Of a DNA stretch of 64,000 nt, positions 33,501 through 40,828 are shown in pieces. The stretch spans positions 1-64,000 of the forward strand of contig CAYSHC010000006.1 in the NCBI GenBank assembly GCA_964430855.1. Reading direction: 5' to 3'. The translations under genes were made by a program, and so were the position numbers. The notes beneath the pieces were generated by a model. The model did not search any database. It saw nothing but the letters and a program-made list of their open reading frames with translations, and had not been told where the DNA came from. Every line of letters begins with the position of its first letter. Positions within the stretch are counted from its first letter, which is position 1. This DNA comes from JAEZDP01 sp964430855. GTDB taxonomy: Bacteria; Acidobacteriota; Vicinamibacteria; Vicinamibacterales; Vicinamibacteraceae.

Positions 33501-34865
33501 TACCTGGCCAGCGCGGCGCAGCGCCTGCCGCTGGATCAGCGCTGGCCGATCGTCGAGACGCTGCACGCCAACGGCGAGCAGCACGCCAGCGACCACAACC
33601 TGCCGCTGATGACGTGGCTGGCGCTCGAGCCCCTCGCCGCCGATGACGTCCAGCGCGCCGTGACGCTGGCCCTGCACTCGCCCATTCCCCGGACGCTCGA
33701 GTTCACCTCGCGGCGCATCGCGGCGCTGGGCCAGGCGGATGCCCTGGATGTCCTGGTGCGGGCGGCGATGCAGACGTCAGACCAGGCGCAGACGGCCGCC
33801 ATCCTGACGGGCATGAACGCGGCCCTGCGCGGGCAGCGCGACGTCTCGGTGCCGCCGTCCTGGGAGCGTGCCGAGCCGATGTTCTGGCGCCACGCCAGCG
33901 GCCGCGTGCGGGCCGAAGCCCAGACGCTCGGTCTGACGTTCGGCAGCCCGGCGGCGCTGCAGTGGGCCCGCTCGACACTGGCCGACACCGGGATGCCCGA
34001 CGAGAGCCGCCGACGGGCGCTGCGCGCACTCGTCAATGCGCGCGACGCGCAGGCCGCGCCCCTGATCCTCGACACGCTCGAGGACGCGGACCTGCGTGCC
34101 GACGCCATCCGCGCCCTGGCGGCCATCCCCTCTCCACGCGCGCCCGAGGTCCTGCTGGCGCTCTATCCGTCAGCCAGCGCCGACGAGAAGCGTGACGTCC
34201 TGCTGACGCTTGCCTCGCGCGCCGACTACGCCCAGGCCCTCGCGGCCGCGCTCGATGCGGGCGCCGTACCCGCGCGCGAGGTGACGGCCGACATCGCGCG
34301 GCAGATGCGGCTGCTCAACCACGAGGGCCTGACGACGGCGCTGAACCGTGTCTGGGGCGTGACACGCACCGACGGCGACGTCGGGGACCGCGACGCCGAG
34401 ATCGCCCGCTACCGGGCCATCGTCGAGCGGACGGGCGGCGCGCGCGCCGACTCGTCGAACGGCCGGGTGATCTTCGACCAGGTGTGCGGCCCGTGCCACA
34501 AGCTGTTCGGCGAGGGCGGCGACATCGGCCCGGACATCACGGGCTCGAACCGCACGAACCTCGACTATTTGCTGCACAACATCGTCGCGCCGAACGCGGA
34601 GATCCCGAACGCCTACCGGACCGCGACGGTCGAACTGCGCGACGGGCGCGTGCTGGCCGGCGTCATCAGCCACCAGGACGACAAGGTCGTCACCGTCACG
34701 ACGACGAACGAGCGGGTGACCGTACCGCGCGCCGACGTCGCGCAGCTGACGCAGTCGGACGTCTCGATGATGCCGGAGGGGCTGCTCGAGCCGCTGAGCG
34801 ACCAGGAAGTCCGCGACCTCATCGCCTACCTGCGCAGCACGCGCCAGGTGGCGCGGAGGCGCTGA
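30549..34865 (+). CDS. Giant secreted VCBS / PVC-type dehydrogenase / HEAT / haem-binding CxxCH protein
   Basis: The 1438-residue product has a signal peptide (about 1-30), then VCBS/FG-GAP beta-propeller repeats (about 40-430; DINRDGQIDVISG, DVNGDGRLDIIEG, DINGDGLKDIVTG). An acidic Glu run (about 440-450) leads to a PVC-type membrane-bound dehydrogenase domain (about 468-870; AAITMPEGFKAYAYAGEPDV) resembling a sorbosone-dehydrogenase propeller. A HEAT-like helical region (about 880-1290) precedes a C-terminal c-type haem domain with CGPCHK (about 1312) and SMMPEG. GTG 30549 is chosen because AGGGGGGAG lies 8 bases upstream. It probably oxidises a sugar-like substrate in the periplasm and passes electrons to the haem. 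The neighbour GH2 may release that sugar. Confidence 0.85.
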   Translation: MPIKAKASFARLAILVVLSAGAVVSSAHLPGMHPVAQNPGPAAGTPTFETYQLDDHFWSEGATYGDINRDGQIDVISGPYWYEGPSLRTRYEYYPATEFFERKRPDGTTATIPGFEGALGTELAYSDNFFAYTDDFNDDGWLDILIIGFPGKDASWYENPRGAHRHWKRHVVAERVDNESPTYTDLFGDGRRRIVCNSAGAFGYWEQTSDDPTQPWTFRPISPDLELSNFTHGLGVGDVNGDGRLDIIEGNGWWEQPASVEGHPVWRHYRADFGKGAQYFAYDVNGDGRPDVIGSLEAHGYGLAWWEQRADGTFERHLIMGERPEESAEGVVFSQVHAIELADINGDGLKDIVTGKRFWAHGRDGDPEPNAPAVIYWFELVRQGTSVQWVPRLIHDDSGVGTQVVVGDVNRDGLLDVVIGNKKGTFLHLQRRPRQTADAEDEEEEEEEDGEDPRLTAPFRGLRPLEAAAAITMPEGFKAYAYAGEPDVRQPIAFAIDDRGRIWVAEAYAYPVRQPEGQGKDRILVFDDTDGDGHFDRRTIFKDDLNLVSAIEVGFGGVWVGAAPYLLYIPMEDGDEPRPSGPPRIMLDGWGYEDTHETLNSLTWGPDGWLYGAHGVFTNSHVGVPGTPENERLGINGGIWRFHPTKHRFEVYAEGLSNPWGLDFTDLGHPITEACVIPHLWHIVQGGRYQRQAGQHFNPHVYDDLRTIADHLHYTGESPWDGNDKSSALGGGHAHAGLMVYLGGSWPERYRGHAFMSNIHGARINMDLLEPVGSSYVGRHGADFLEFNDPWSQVVNLQYDQDGSVFMIDWYDQEQCHLNDPEVPDRGNGRIFKVVYGDTPTTRPDVQSQPDEALVDALTRRNEWHVRHARRVLQERAATGRLAPATIPALRARLGLDGAPPAPGAAKEGHHPGASSEARLRLLWALHVVGGLTDADLVALTRHEDVHVRAWTVQLAAEDGRVSPAVHEALTALARADASPTVALYLASAAQRLPLDQRWPIVETLHANGEQHASDHNLPLMTWLALEPLAADDVQRAVTLALHSPIPRTLEFTSRRIAALGQADALDVLVRAAMQTSDQAQTAAILTGMNAALRGQRDVSVPPSWERAEPMFWRHASGRVRAEAQTLGLTFGSPAALQWARSTLADTGMPDESRRRALRALVNARDAQAAPLILDTLEDADLRADAIRALAAIPSPRAPEVLLALYPSASADEKRDVLLTLASRADYAQALAAALDAGAVPAREVTADIARQMRLLNHEGLTTALNRVWGVTRTDGDVGDRDAEIARYRAIVERTGGARADSSNGRVIFDQVCGPCHKLFGEGGDIGPDITGSNRTNLDYLLHNIVAPNAEIPNAYRTATVELRDGRVLAGVISHQDDKVVTVTTTNERVTVPRADVAQLTQSDVSMMPEGLLEPLSDQEVRDLIAYLRSTRQVARRR

Positions 34866-34880
34866 GCAATCGCCCACGGC

Positions 34881-35873
34881 TCACGTGTGCAGGTCGAGCG
34901 CCGCGCGCCCGCGGCGCGTGTCGCCCGGCGGCTGGTCCCAGGCGCGCGCCTGTCCCGCGGGCGCGCGCACGACGTCGACCATCGCGTCAAGGCAGGCCCG
35001 CAGGGCGTGGAGGTCGTAACCTCCCTCGGTGACCAGCGCGATCCGCCCGCGACACAGCACCTCCGCCTGGTGCCGCAGCGCCGAGAGCCAGCGCGCGAAC
35101 CCGTCGGTGGTCATCCGCTGCGAGGCCAGCGGGTCGTCGTCGTGGGCATCGAAGCCCGCGCTGACGACGAGCAGCTCCGGCTCGAACGCCGCGAGCCTGG
35201 GCACGATCAGCTCGCGCCAGACGAGGCAGTGGTCGGCATCGGTCGCGCCGCCCTCGAGCGGCACGTTGAGGGTGAAGCCCTCGCCCGCCCCGTGCCCGCG
35301 CTCGGACGCGGCGCCGCTGCCCGGATAGAACGGGAACTGGTGCGTCGACACGAACAGGACGCTCGGGTCGCCGTAGAACATCCACTGCGTGCCGTTCCCG
35401 TGGTGCACGTCGATGTCGACGATGGCGACACGCGCCACGCCATTGGCCCTCGCATGCGCCGCGGCGGTGGCGACATTGTTGAAGAGGCAGAACCCCATGG
35501 CGCGGTCCCGCTCGGCATGATGCCCGGGTGGTCGGACGAGCGCGGCCGCCGGGGCATCGTGGCCCAGGGCGTGCTCGACCGCCTGGATCGCCGCGCCGGC
35601 GGCGAGCAGCGCCGCGTCGTACGATGCGGGCGAGGTGAAGGTGTCGGCGTCGAGCGAGACGGCGCGGCCCGCCGTCTCCGCGATGGCCTCCACAAACGCC
35701 GGCGCGTGCACGCGATAAAGCTCGTCGAACGCCGCCGCGCGCGGCTCGCGCACCTCGAGCCCGAGCTCGCGGGCCCGCAGGGCCGCCGCGCGCATCACCT
35801 CGCCGCGCTCGGGCGACTCGGGATGACCGGCAGGCGTCACATGGTCGAGAAAGCGTTCGGAGAAGAGAATCAT
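34881..35873 (-). CDS. Histone deacetylase-family (acetoin utilisation-type) deacetylase
   Basis: A zinc-dependent deacetylase of 330 residues, from a family acting on acetylated lysines, polyamines or acetoin-related substrates in bacteria. The active-site motifs are complete: RPPGHHAERDRAMGFCLFNN (about 115), DIDVHHGNGTQ, STHQFPFYPGSG, SAGFDAHDDDPL and EGGYDL. The N-terminus is HPESPERGEVMRA. The ATG at 35873 overlaps the acyltransferase stop by 4 bases, so it is the last gene of the emo-acyltransferase-deacetylase run. The natural substrate is unknown. Confidence 0.9.
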   Translation of the reverse strand: MILFSERFLDHVTPAGHPESPERGEVMRAAALRARELGLEVREPRAAAFDELYRVHAPAFVEAIAETAGRAVSLDADTFTSPASYDAALLAAGAAIQAVEHALGHDAPAAALVRPPGHHAERDRAMGFCLFNNVATAAAHARANGVARVAIVDIDVHHGNGTQWMFYGDPSVLFVSTHQFPFYPGSGAASERGHGAGEGFTLNVPLEGGATDADHCLVWRELIVPRLAAFEPELLVVSAGFDAHDDDPLASQRMTTDGFARWLSALRHQAEVLCRGRIALVTEGGYDLHALRACLDAMVDVVRAPAGQARAWDQPPGDTRRGRAALDLHT

Positions 35874-36559
35874 GTCCGCTCTTCGAGGGCCGCCTCGGCA
35901 CGGCGCTCCACGTCGCGCATGGCCCTGTCGAGGATCGTGGCCTCGCCGTCGAGTGCCTCGTCGGTCGTGTCGCGATCGACGACGAACGGCTCGCCCACGA
36001 CCATCACGACCCGGCTGCCCGGCTTCGGCACGAGTCCCCGATCCCAGCTGCGGAGCCGCCACGCCGGCTTGGCCGCGATGTGAAACGGCAGGATCGGGTG
36101 GCCTGAATGGCGCGCGAGCCACAGCGCACCTGGCTGCGCGACACGCGCCGGCCCGCGCGGTCCGTCCATCGTGAAGGCGACGGGCTTGCCCTGCCTGAGG
36201 GCCTTTGCCATGACCGCCAGGGCCCTCGAGCCGCCCCGCGACGACGAGCCGCGGACGATCTCGAAGCCGAAGCGCAGCACCGTCCGGGTGATCCACTCGC
36301 CGTCGAAGTTCTGGCTCGCCATCACGAGGACGTGGCGGTCGCGCCAGATGTAGGTGGACGGCAGGATCACCTCGTGCCAGCACGCGATGATCGGCGGACG
36401 GCCCGCCTCCATGAGCGCGTCGAACTGCTCCCACCCTGTGGACTGGAAGCGCCACGTGCGGCCGAGCGCGCCGATCAGCGGCGAGATGACCGACGGGATC
36501 AGCGCCGCCTGCATGCGCCGCCACGGGGAGGCCTCCCACGTCTGCGCCACCGTCGTCAC
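35870..36559 (-). CDS. DUF374 lysophospholipid-acyltransferase-family protein
   Basis: A 229-residue protein of the DUF374 family, related to LpxL-type and PlsC-type acyltransferases. Motifs are PPIIACWHEVI (about 62; histidine in place of the canonical HxxxxD start), WRDRHVLVMASQNFDGEWITR, GGSRALAVMAKALRQGK and AFTMDGPRGP (about 137), the DUF374 hallmark. It may act in lipid A or another envelope lipid modification. The GTG start overlaps the stop of the Fe-S oxidoreductase gene by 4 bases. No strong transmembrane segment is seen; a peripheral inner-membrane location is likely. Confidence 0.83.
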   Translation of the reverse strand: MTTVAQTWEASPWRRMQAALIPSVISPLIGALGRTWRFQSTGWEQFDALMEAGRPPIIACWHEVILPSTYIWRDRHVLVMASQNFDGEWITRTVLRFGFEIVRGSSSRGGSRALAVMAKALRQGKPVAFTMDGPRGPARVAQPGALWLARHSGHPILPFHIAAKPAWRLRSWDRGLVPKPGSRVVMVVGEPFVVDRDTTDEALDGEATILDRAMRDVERRAEAALEERT

Positions 36560-38469
36560 GCGTCCGTCGCCTCGGGCCCGCCCGCCGCCGTCGGTGCCGC
36601 CGCGTCGGGCACGCGGCCCGCGCGGCGCAGCCGTCCCGCGGTCCACGTCATCAGGTCCACCATCTGCACGTCGGCGCCGGCCTGGCTGGCTCTCGCGCCC
36701 TTCAGCATGACCGCGCAGAAGGGACAGCCCATCACCACCGTCTTCGCGCCCGTCGCCTGGAGCTGCTCCAGGCGCGCCTCGCTGATGCGCCTGCCGGCCT
36801 CGTGCTCCTCGAAGAGGAGGCCGCCGCCAGCGCCGCAGCAGAACGGGTTGTCGCGCGTGCGCTCGGGCTCGACAACCGTGGCGCCCAGGCGCGACAGCAG
36901 CGCACGCGGTGCCTCGTGCTGGCCGGCGTACCGTCCGAGATAGCACGGGTCGTGGAAGGTGACCTGATCGCCGGCTGGCGCGTCGCGATCCGTCGCGGCT
37001 TCCACCGGCGTGAGCGGGGCCATCCCGCGCGTCAGCGCGTCAACGAGCGCTGACGAGTGCACGACCTTTCCCGTGAAGCCGAAGTCGGCGTAATCGTGCC
37101 CCAGCGTCTTCAGGCAGTGGGGGCAGGACGTCACGACCGTCGTCGCCCCCGCCGCGGCGAGATCGCCGGCATTCTGCGTGGCCAGTTCCTGGAACAGGTA
37201 CTCGTTGCCCGTCCGCTTGGCGACGTCGCCAGTGCAGCGTTCCTTGCGCAAGACGCCGAACGTCCTGCCATGGGCCGTCAGGATCGCGCACAGGTCGCGC
37301 AGCGACCGCTGGAAGTCCGCCTCGTAGGCGCCCGCGCAGCCGAGCCAGATCAGGAACTCGTGGCGTGCCGGATCGAACGTCTCCAGTCCGGCCGCCGCGA
37401 TGAACCTCTCACGCTGCTCGGAGAGCATGCCCCAGATGTTGCCGCGCCGCTCGAGGTCGTTGTAGACCGGCGCGAGGTAGTCGGGCGCGTTGCCGTTGCT
37501 GACCTCGCCGCGGCGCGCGCCGATGATGACCGGCGTGTGCTCGATGCCCACCGGGCAGACGTCCTCGCAGGCTCCGCACGTCGTGCACTGCCACAGCACG
37601 CCGGGGTCGTAGACGTCGGCGAGTCGCGCCTCGACGCGGCCGGCGAGGAGGGCCGCCTCGTTCTGGAGCACGATGGCCTTCGGATTGAGCGCTTTCCCCG
37701 TCGCGAACGCCGGGCAGTTCTCCTGGCAGCGTCCGCACTCGACGCAGGTGAACGCGTCGAGCACCGCCTTCTTCGGCAGGTCGGCGACCGTCTCGAAACC
37801 GACCTCCTCGCGCGCGAAGTCCAGCGGCGGCACGGTGCCGAGCCGCGGCGCCTTCAGGAACACGGTCAGAGGCGACAGCACCAGGTGCAGGTGCTTCGAC
37901 CGCGGGATGAGCGCCAGGAACGTGAAGACGACGCCCATGTGCACCCACCAGTTCGGGCCCCGCGCTGCGCTGCCGGCCGGCAGCCACACGTCGAGCAGGA
38001 ACGTCGCCATCAGCACGACGATGAAGGTGCCGATGAGCATCGACTCGCCGGACACCGTCTCGCCGAGCGCACGCGGCCTCACGATCGCGCGCCGCACGAG
38101 CAGCAGCATGATCCCGGCCAGCACGGCCACGCTGAACGGCACGAGGGCCCGGGTATAGACGGCGAAGACGCGCGTCCCGGTGAGGTCGGCGATGCCGAGG
38201 CCACGCAGCGTCTCGACGGCGGTGTAGCCGCCGAAGGCGACAAATCCCCAGAAGACGAACAGGTGCGCCATCCCCACCCACGGCTTGCCGCGGAGCACGC
38301 GCCGCTGCAGGACGACGTCGACGGCGACCCGTGCGAGGCGGCGGCGGGGATGGTCGACGGCAAGCACGCCGGGGGCCGCGGCGATGGCGCGAACACGCGT
38401 GGTCATCTGCACGGCACACGCGCCGACGCCGGCCAGCACGAGCGCCCAGAAGAGCAGCGTGCCCGTCAT
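36556..38469 (-). CDS. Membrane Fe-S oxidoreductase, probable ETF:menaquinone oxidoreductase (EMO-type)
   Basis: A 637-residue HdrD-like protein. The N-terminal third has about five membrane segments with a NarI-like cytochrome b character. Two [4Fe-4S] motifs follow (CVECGRCQENCP near 230 and CTTCGACEDVCP near 285). Two CCG cluster-binding domains then carry GCAGAYEADFQ, CPHCLKTLGHDY, DPCYLGRYAGQHE, CCGAGGG and GCPFCAVML. Proteins of this architecture beside etfAB move electrons from ETF into the menaquinone pool. That fits this organism, which has menaquinone genes and no ETF-QO gene in the window. etfBA lie on the same strand just upstream, separated only by msrB on the opposite strand. 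The GTGA overlap couples it to the acyltransferase. Confidence 0.85.
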   Translation of the reverse strand: MTGTLLFWALVLAGVGACAVQMTTRVRAIAAAPGVLAVDHPRRRLARVAVDVVLQRRVLRGKPWVGMAHLFVFWGFVAFGGYTAVETLRGLGIADLTGTRVFAVYTRALVPFSVAVLAGIMLLLVRRAIVRPRALGETVSGESMLIGTFIVVLMATFLLDVWLPAGSAARGPNWWVHMGVVFTFLALIPRSKHLHLVLSPLTVFLKAPRLGTVPPLDFAREEVGFETVADLPKKAVLDAFTCVECGRCQENCPAFATGKALNPKAIVLQNEAALLAGRVEARLADVYDPGVLWQCTTCGACEDVCPVGIEHTPVIIGARRGEVSNGNAPDYLAPVYNDLERRGNIWGMLSEQRERFIAAAGLETFDPARHEFLIWLGCAGAYEADFQRSLRDLCAILTAHGRTFGVLRKERCTGDVAKRTGNEYLFQELATQNAGDLAAAGATTVVTSCPHCLKTLGHDYADFGFTGKVVHSSALVDALTRGMAPLTPVEAATDRDAPAGDQVTFHDPCYLGRYAGQHEAPRALLSRLGATVVEPERTRDNPFCCGAGGGLLFEEHEAGRRISEARLEQLQATGAKTVVMGCPFCAVMLKGARASQAGADVQMVDLMTWTAGRLRRAGRVPDAAAPTAAGGPEATDA

Positions 38470-38526
38470 CGGCGCAAGCTTACCAAGAGCCGCCGCGCGG
38501 TGTCACAATGGGCGAGGAGGTCTGAC

Positions 38527-38949
38527 GTGCACGAGACAACCGAGGCCCGGCGGTCGAAGGACGAGTGGCGCGCCCTGCTGCCGCCGGACGTCTACTCCGT
38601 CCTGTTCGAGGAAGCCACCGAGTGCGCGGGCACGAGCCCGCTCAACGACGAGAAACGCCCGGGCACGTTCGTCTGCGCGGCCTGTCACAACCCGCTCTTC
38701 TCCTCGACGACCAAGTTCGAGAGCGGCACCGGTTGGCCCTCGTTCTTCGAGGCACTGCCCGGCAGGGTCGCCACGAAGATCGACTACAAGCTCTTCGTTC
38801 CGCGCGTCGAGTATCACTGCGCACGCTGCGGCGGGCACCAGGGCCACCGGTTCGACGACGGGCCGCCGCCGACGGGCCAGCGCTACTGCAACAACGGCCT
38901 GGCGCTGCTCTTCGTGCCCGAGGGTGAGCCGCTGCCGGAGCTCAGGTAG
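38527..38949 (+). CDS. msrB: Peptide-methionine (R)-S-oxide reductase
   Basis: MsrB reduces methionine-R-sulfoxide in damaged proteins. The 140-residue cytoplasmic protein has the zinc pair CAAC/CARC, the substrate motif FESGTGWPSFFE, the GHQGHRFDDGP segment and the catalytic Cys in RYCNNGLAL near the C-terminus. There is no signal peptide. The GTG start has GAGGAGG seven to ten bases upstream. It is the only plus-strand gene between two parts of an electron-transfer cluster, so it has its own promoter (possible -10 CACAAT at 38504-38509). Confidence 0.95.
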   Translation: MHETTEARRSKDEWRALLPPDVYSVLFEEATECAGTSPLNDEKRPGTFVCAACHNPLFSSTTKFESGTGWPSFFEALPGRVATKIDYKLFVPRVEYHCARCGGHQGHRFDDGPPPTGQRYCNNGLALLFVPEGEPLPELR

Positions 38950-38964
38950 GCAGGAGCAGGGCGC

Positions 38965-38988
38965 GGCTGGCCCGGAGGGCCGTCCCTA
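38965..38988 (-). repeat. Palindromic repeat, copy 2 (one arm degraded)
   Basis: On the minus strand TAG-GGACGGCCC-TCC is followed by GGGCCAGCC instead of GGGCCGTCC, leaving an imperfect stem. The TAG (38986-38988) is the stop codon of etfA, as in the xdhC copy. It lies in the 36-bp gap between convergent msrB and etfA. Confidence 0.7.
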
Positions 38989-39942
38989 CCTCAGGGCCGC
39001 GATGATGGCCGGGACGACCTCGAACAGGTCGCCCACGATGCCATAGTCGGCGAGCTCGAAGATCGGGGCGTCGGGATCCTTGTTGATCGCGACGATCGTC
39101 CGTGCCCCCTTCATGCCGACCACGTGCTGGATCGCCCCGGAGATGCCGACAGCCACGTACAGCTTCGGCGCCACCGTCTGGCCGGAGCTGCCGATCTGGC
39201 GATCCATCGGTAACCAGCCGCTATCGCAAACAGGGCGCGACGCCGCCACTTCGGCACCGAGCGCCGCGGCGAGGTCGCGGGCGAGGTCCAGGTGCTCGGG
39301 TCCCTTGATGCCGCGTCCCACGGCCACGATCCGCGGCGCCGCCGTCAGGTCGACGGCCTGCGACGCCTCGGTGAACGGCGGCTCCACTGCCTGACGGATG
39401 GCCGAGGCGTCGAAAGGCACCTCGAGGGCGCGGACCGGCGCCGAGCCCGGGCGCAGCGCGTCGGCCCTCCAGGCGCCGACCTGCGTCGAGGCGAGGTGCG
39501 GCGCGGGCCCTTCCGCCACCACCTCTGCCGAGAGGCGTCCCTGGAACACCGGCCGCGTGAACACCGTCGTCCCGTCGTCCTCCGTGCGGATCGCGACGCA
39601 GTCGGGCACCACGGGGCGGTCGAGCCGCGCGGCCAAGCGTGCCAGGAAATCGCGGGCCTGGTAGGTGTGCGCCGCGAGGACGAGCGCCGGCTGGAGCTGC
39701 TCGATCACCCCGGCGCATGCCTGCACGTAGCCGTCGGCCGTGTACTCGGCCAGGGCCGGGTGCGACACCGTCACCACCTCGGCCACGTCGGCGTTTGCAA
39801 GCGCGTCAGTCAACGGCGAGACGTCGTCGCCAAGGACGGCGACCGTCACGGGGCGCCCGAGGTGCTGCGCCGCGACGACTGCCTCGAGCGTCGCACGGTG
39901 CAGCGCCCTGCGGCGGTGTTCGGCCAGGACCAGCACCATCAT
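38986..39942 (-). CDS. etfA: Electron transfer flavoprotein alpha subunit
   Basis: EtfA holds the FAD that relays electrons from acyl-CoA dehydrogenases and similar enzymes. The 318 residues show the N-terminal MVLVLAEHRRRALHRATLE and the C-terminal FAD domain with VGRGIKGPEHLDLARDLAAA, then SRPVCDSGWLPMDRQIGSSG and VAVGISGAIQHVVGMKGA, then INKDPDAPIFELADYGIVGD. All the FAD-contact motifs are present. The ATG overlaps the etfB stop by 4 bases. Together with the Fe-S oxidoreductase it forms a probable beta-oxidation-to-menaquinone route. Confidence 0.95.
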   Translation of the reverse strand: MMVLVLAEHRRRALHRATLEAVVAAQHLGRPVTVAVLGDDVSPLTDALANADVAEVVTVSHPALAEYTADGYVQACAGVIEQLQPALVLAAHTYQARDFLARLAARLDRPVVPDCVAIRTEDDGTTVFTRPVFQGRLSAEVVAEGPAPHLASTQVGAWRADALRPGSAPVRALEVPFDASAIRQAVEPPFTEASQAVDLTAAPRIVAVGRGIKGPEHLDLARDLAAALGAEVAASRPVCDSGWLPMDRQIGSSGQTVAPKLYVAVGISGAIQHVVGMKGARTIVAINKDPDAPIFELADYGIVGDLFEVVPAIIAALR

Positions 39943-40709
39943 GCGCCTCCCTCGAGTACGCGCGCGTCCTCGCGCAGCGCCCTGATCAGCTCGCGGGCCG
40001 CCTCCTCTGGCGCCCCCTCGATGAGCCGTGTCTGCTTGCGCCCTTCGGGGACGGCGAGCGCGCGGATGCGGACCCGCGGCGACGAGACCAGGCCGGCCAC
40101 CTGCCGCAGCTCCTTCTTCTTCGCCGCCATGATGCCCTTGAGCGTCGCGTATCGCAGCTGGTTGATCCCGCTCTGGACGGTGAGCAGGGCCGGCGTGGGC
40201 AGCGTCACCCACTGGAACCAGCCGCCCTCGAGCTCGCGCTTGACCCGCACCTGCGCGCCGTCCACCTGGATGTCCATCACGATGGTCGCGTGGGGAATCC
40301 CGAGCCGCTCGGCGAGCACCACGCCGACCTGGCCGAAGCCCTGATCGTCGGACTGCAGGCCCGTGAGGACGAGGTCCGCCGACTCCGGCCCGACCGCGGC
40401 CGCGAGCGCGTCGGCCACCACGAACGCGTCGGCCTCGGCGAGCTGGTCGCCCTCGACGTGCACCGCGCGGTCGGCGCCGCGGGCGAGCGCCTCGCGCAGC
40501 GCCTGCGTCACGCGCGCGGGCCCGGCCGACACCGCCACCACCTCCCCGCCGTGCGCCTCCTTGAGGCGCAGCGCAGCCTCGAGGGCGTAGGCGTCGGGCT
40601 CGTTCATCTCGAACGAGGCGTCGGCGTCGCGGATCCAGGGCCGCGCGTCGTCGGGGCGGACGGACCAGTCGCGCGCCACCACCTGCTTGATGCAGACGAC
40701 GATCTTCAT
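39939..40709 (-). CDS. etfB: Electron transfer flavoprotein beta subunit
   Basis: EtfB pairs with EtfA and binds AMP structurally. The 256 residues begin MKIVVCIKQVVARDWSVRP and include DASFEMNEPDAYALEAALRL, LTGLQSDDQGFGQVGVVLAE and the recognition loop near 190 (YATLKGIMAAKKKEL). ETF-dependent dehydrogenases must lie elsewhere. On the minus strand CATAAT followed by six bases and ATG suggests a leaderless start; no ribosome binding site is visible. Confidence 0.95.
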   Translation of the reverse strand: MKIVVCIKQVVARDWSVRPDDARPWIRDADASFEMNEPDAYALEAALRLKEAHGGEVVAVSAGPARVTQALREALARGADRAVHVEGDQLAEADAFVVADALAAAVGPESADLVLTGLQSDDQGFGQVGVVLAERLGIPHATIVMDIQVDGAQVRVKRELEGGWFQWVTLPTPALLTVQSGINQLRYATLKGIMAAKKKELRQVAGLVSSPRVRIRALAVPEGRKQTRLIEGAPEEAARELIRALREDARVLEGGA

Positions 40710-40715
40710 CGGCTC

Positions 40716-40721
40716 ATTATG
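40716..40721 (-). promoter_or_regulatory. -10 hexamer immediately before etfB
   Basis: CATAAT on the minus strand is followed by exactly six bases (GAGCCG) and the etfB ATG, matching the recX arrangement. The region 40722-40828 towards fabF is GC-rich, degenerate sequence with no gene. Confidence 0.45.
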
Positions 40722-40828
40722 TCCGATGCGCCGGCGCGCGCGGCCGCGGACCGCTCACCGTCTGCCGCGGGCCGCGCACCGCTGTCCGCTGCGCGGGGAC
40801 CGCGAACCAGGTGCCGCGGAAGGCGGAC

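Noticed and set aside
40722..40828. A repeat family in the gap before fabF
   Set aside because: The CCGCGGACCG-like motifs there are short, irregular and explained by GC-rich composition; no consistent unit was found.
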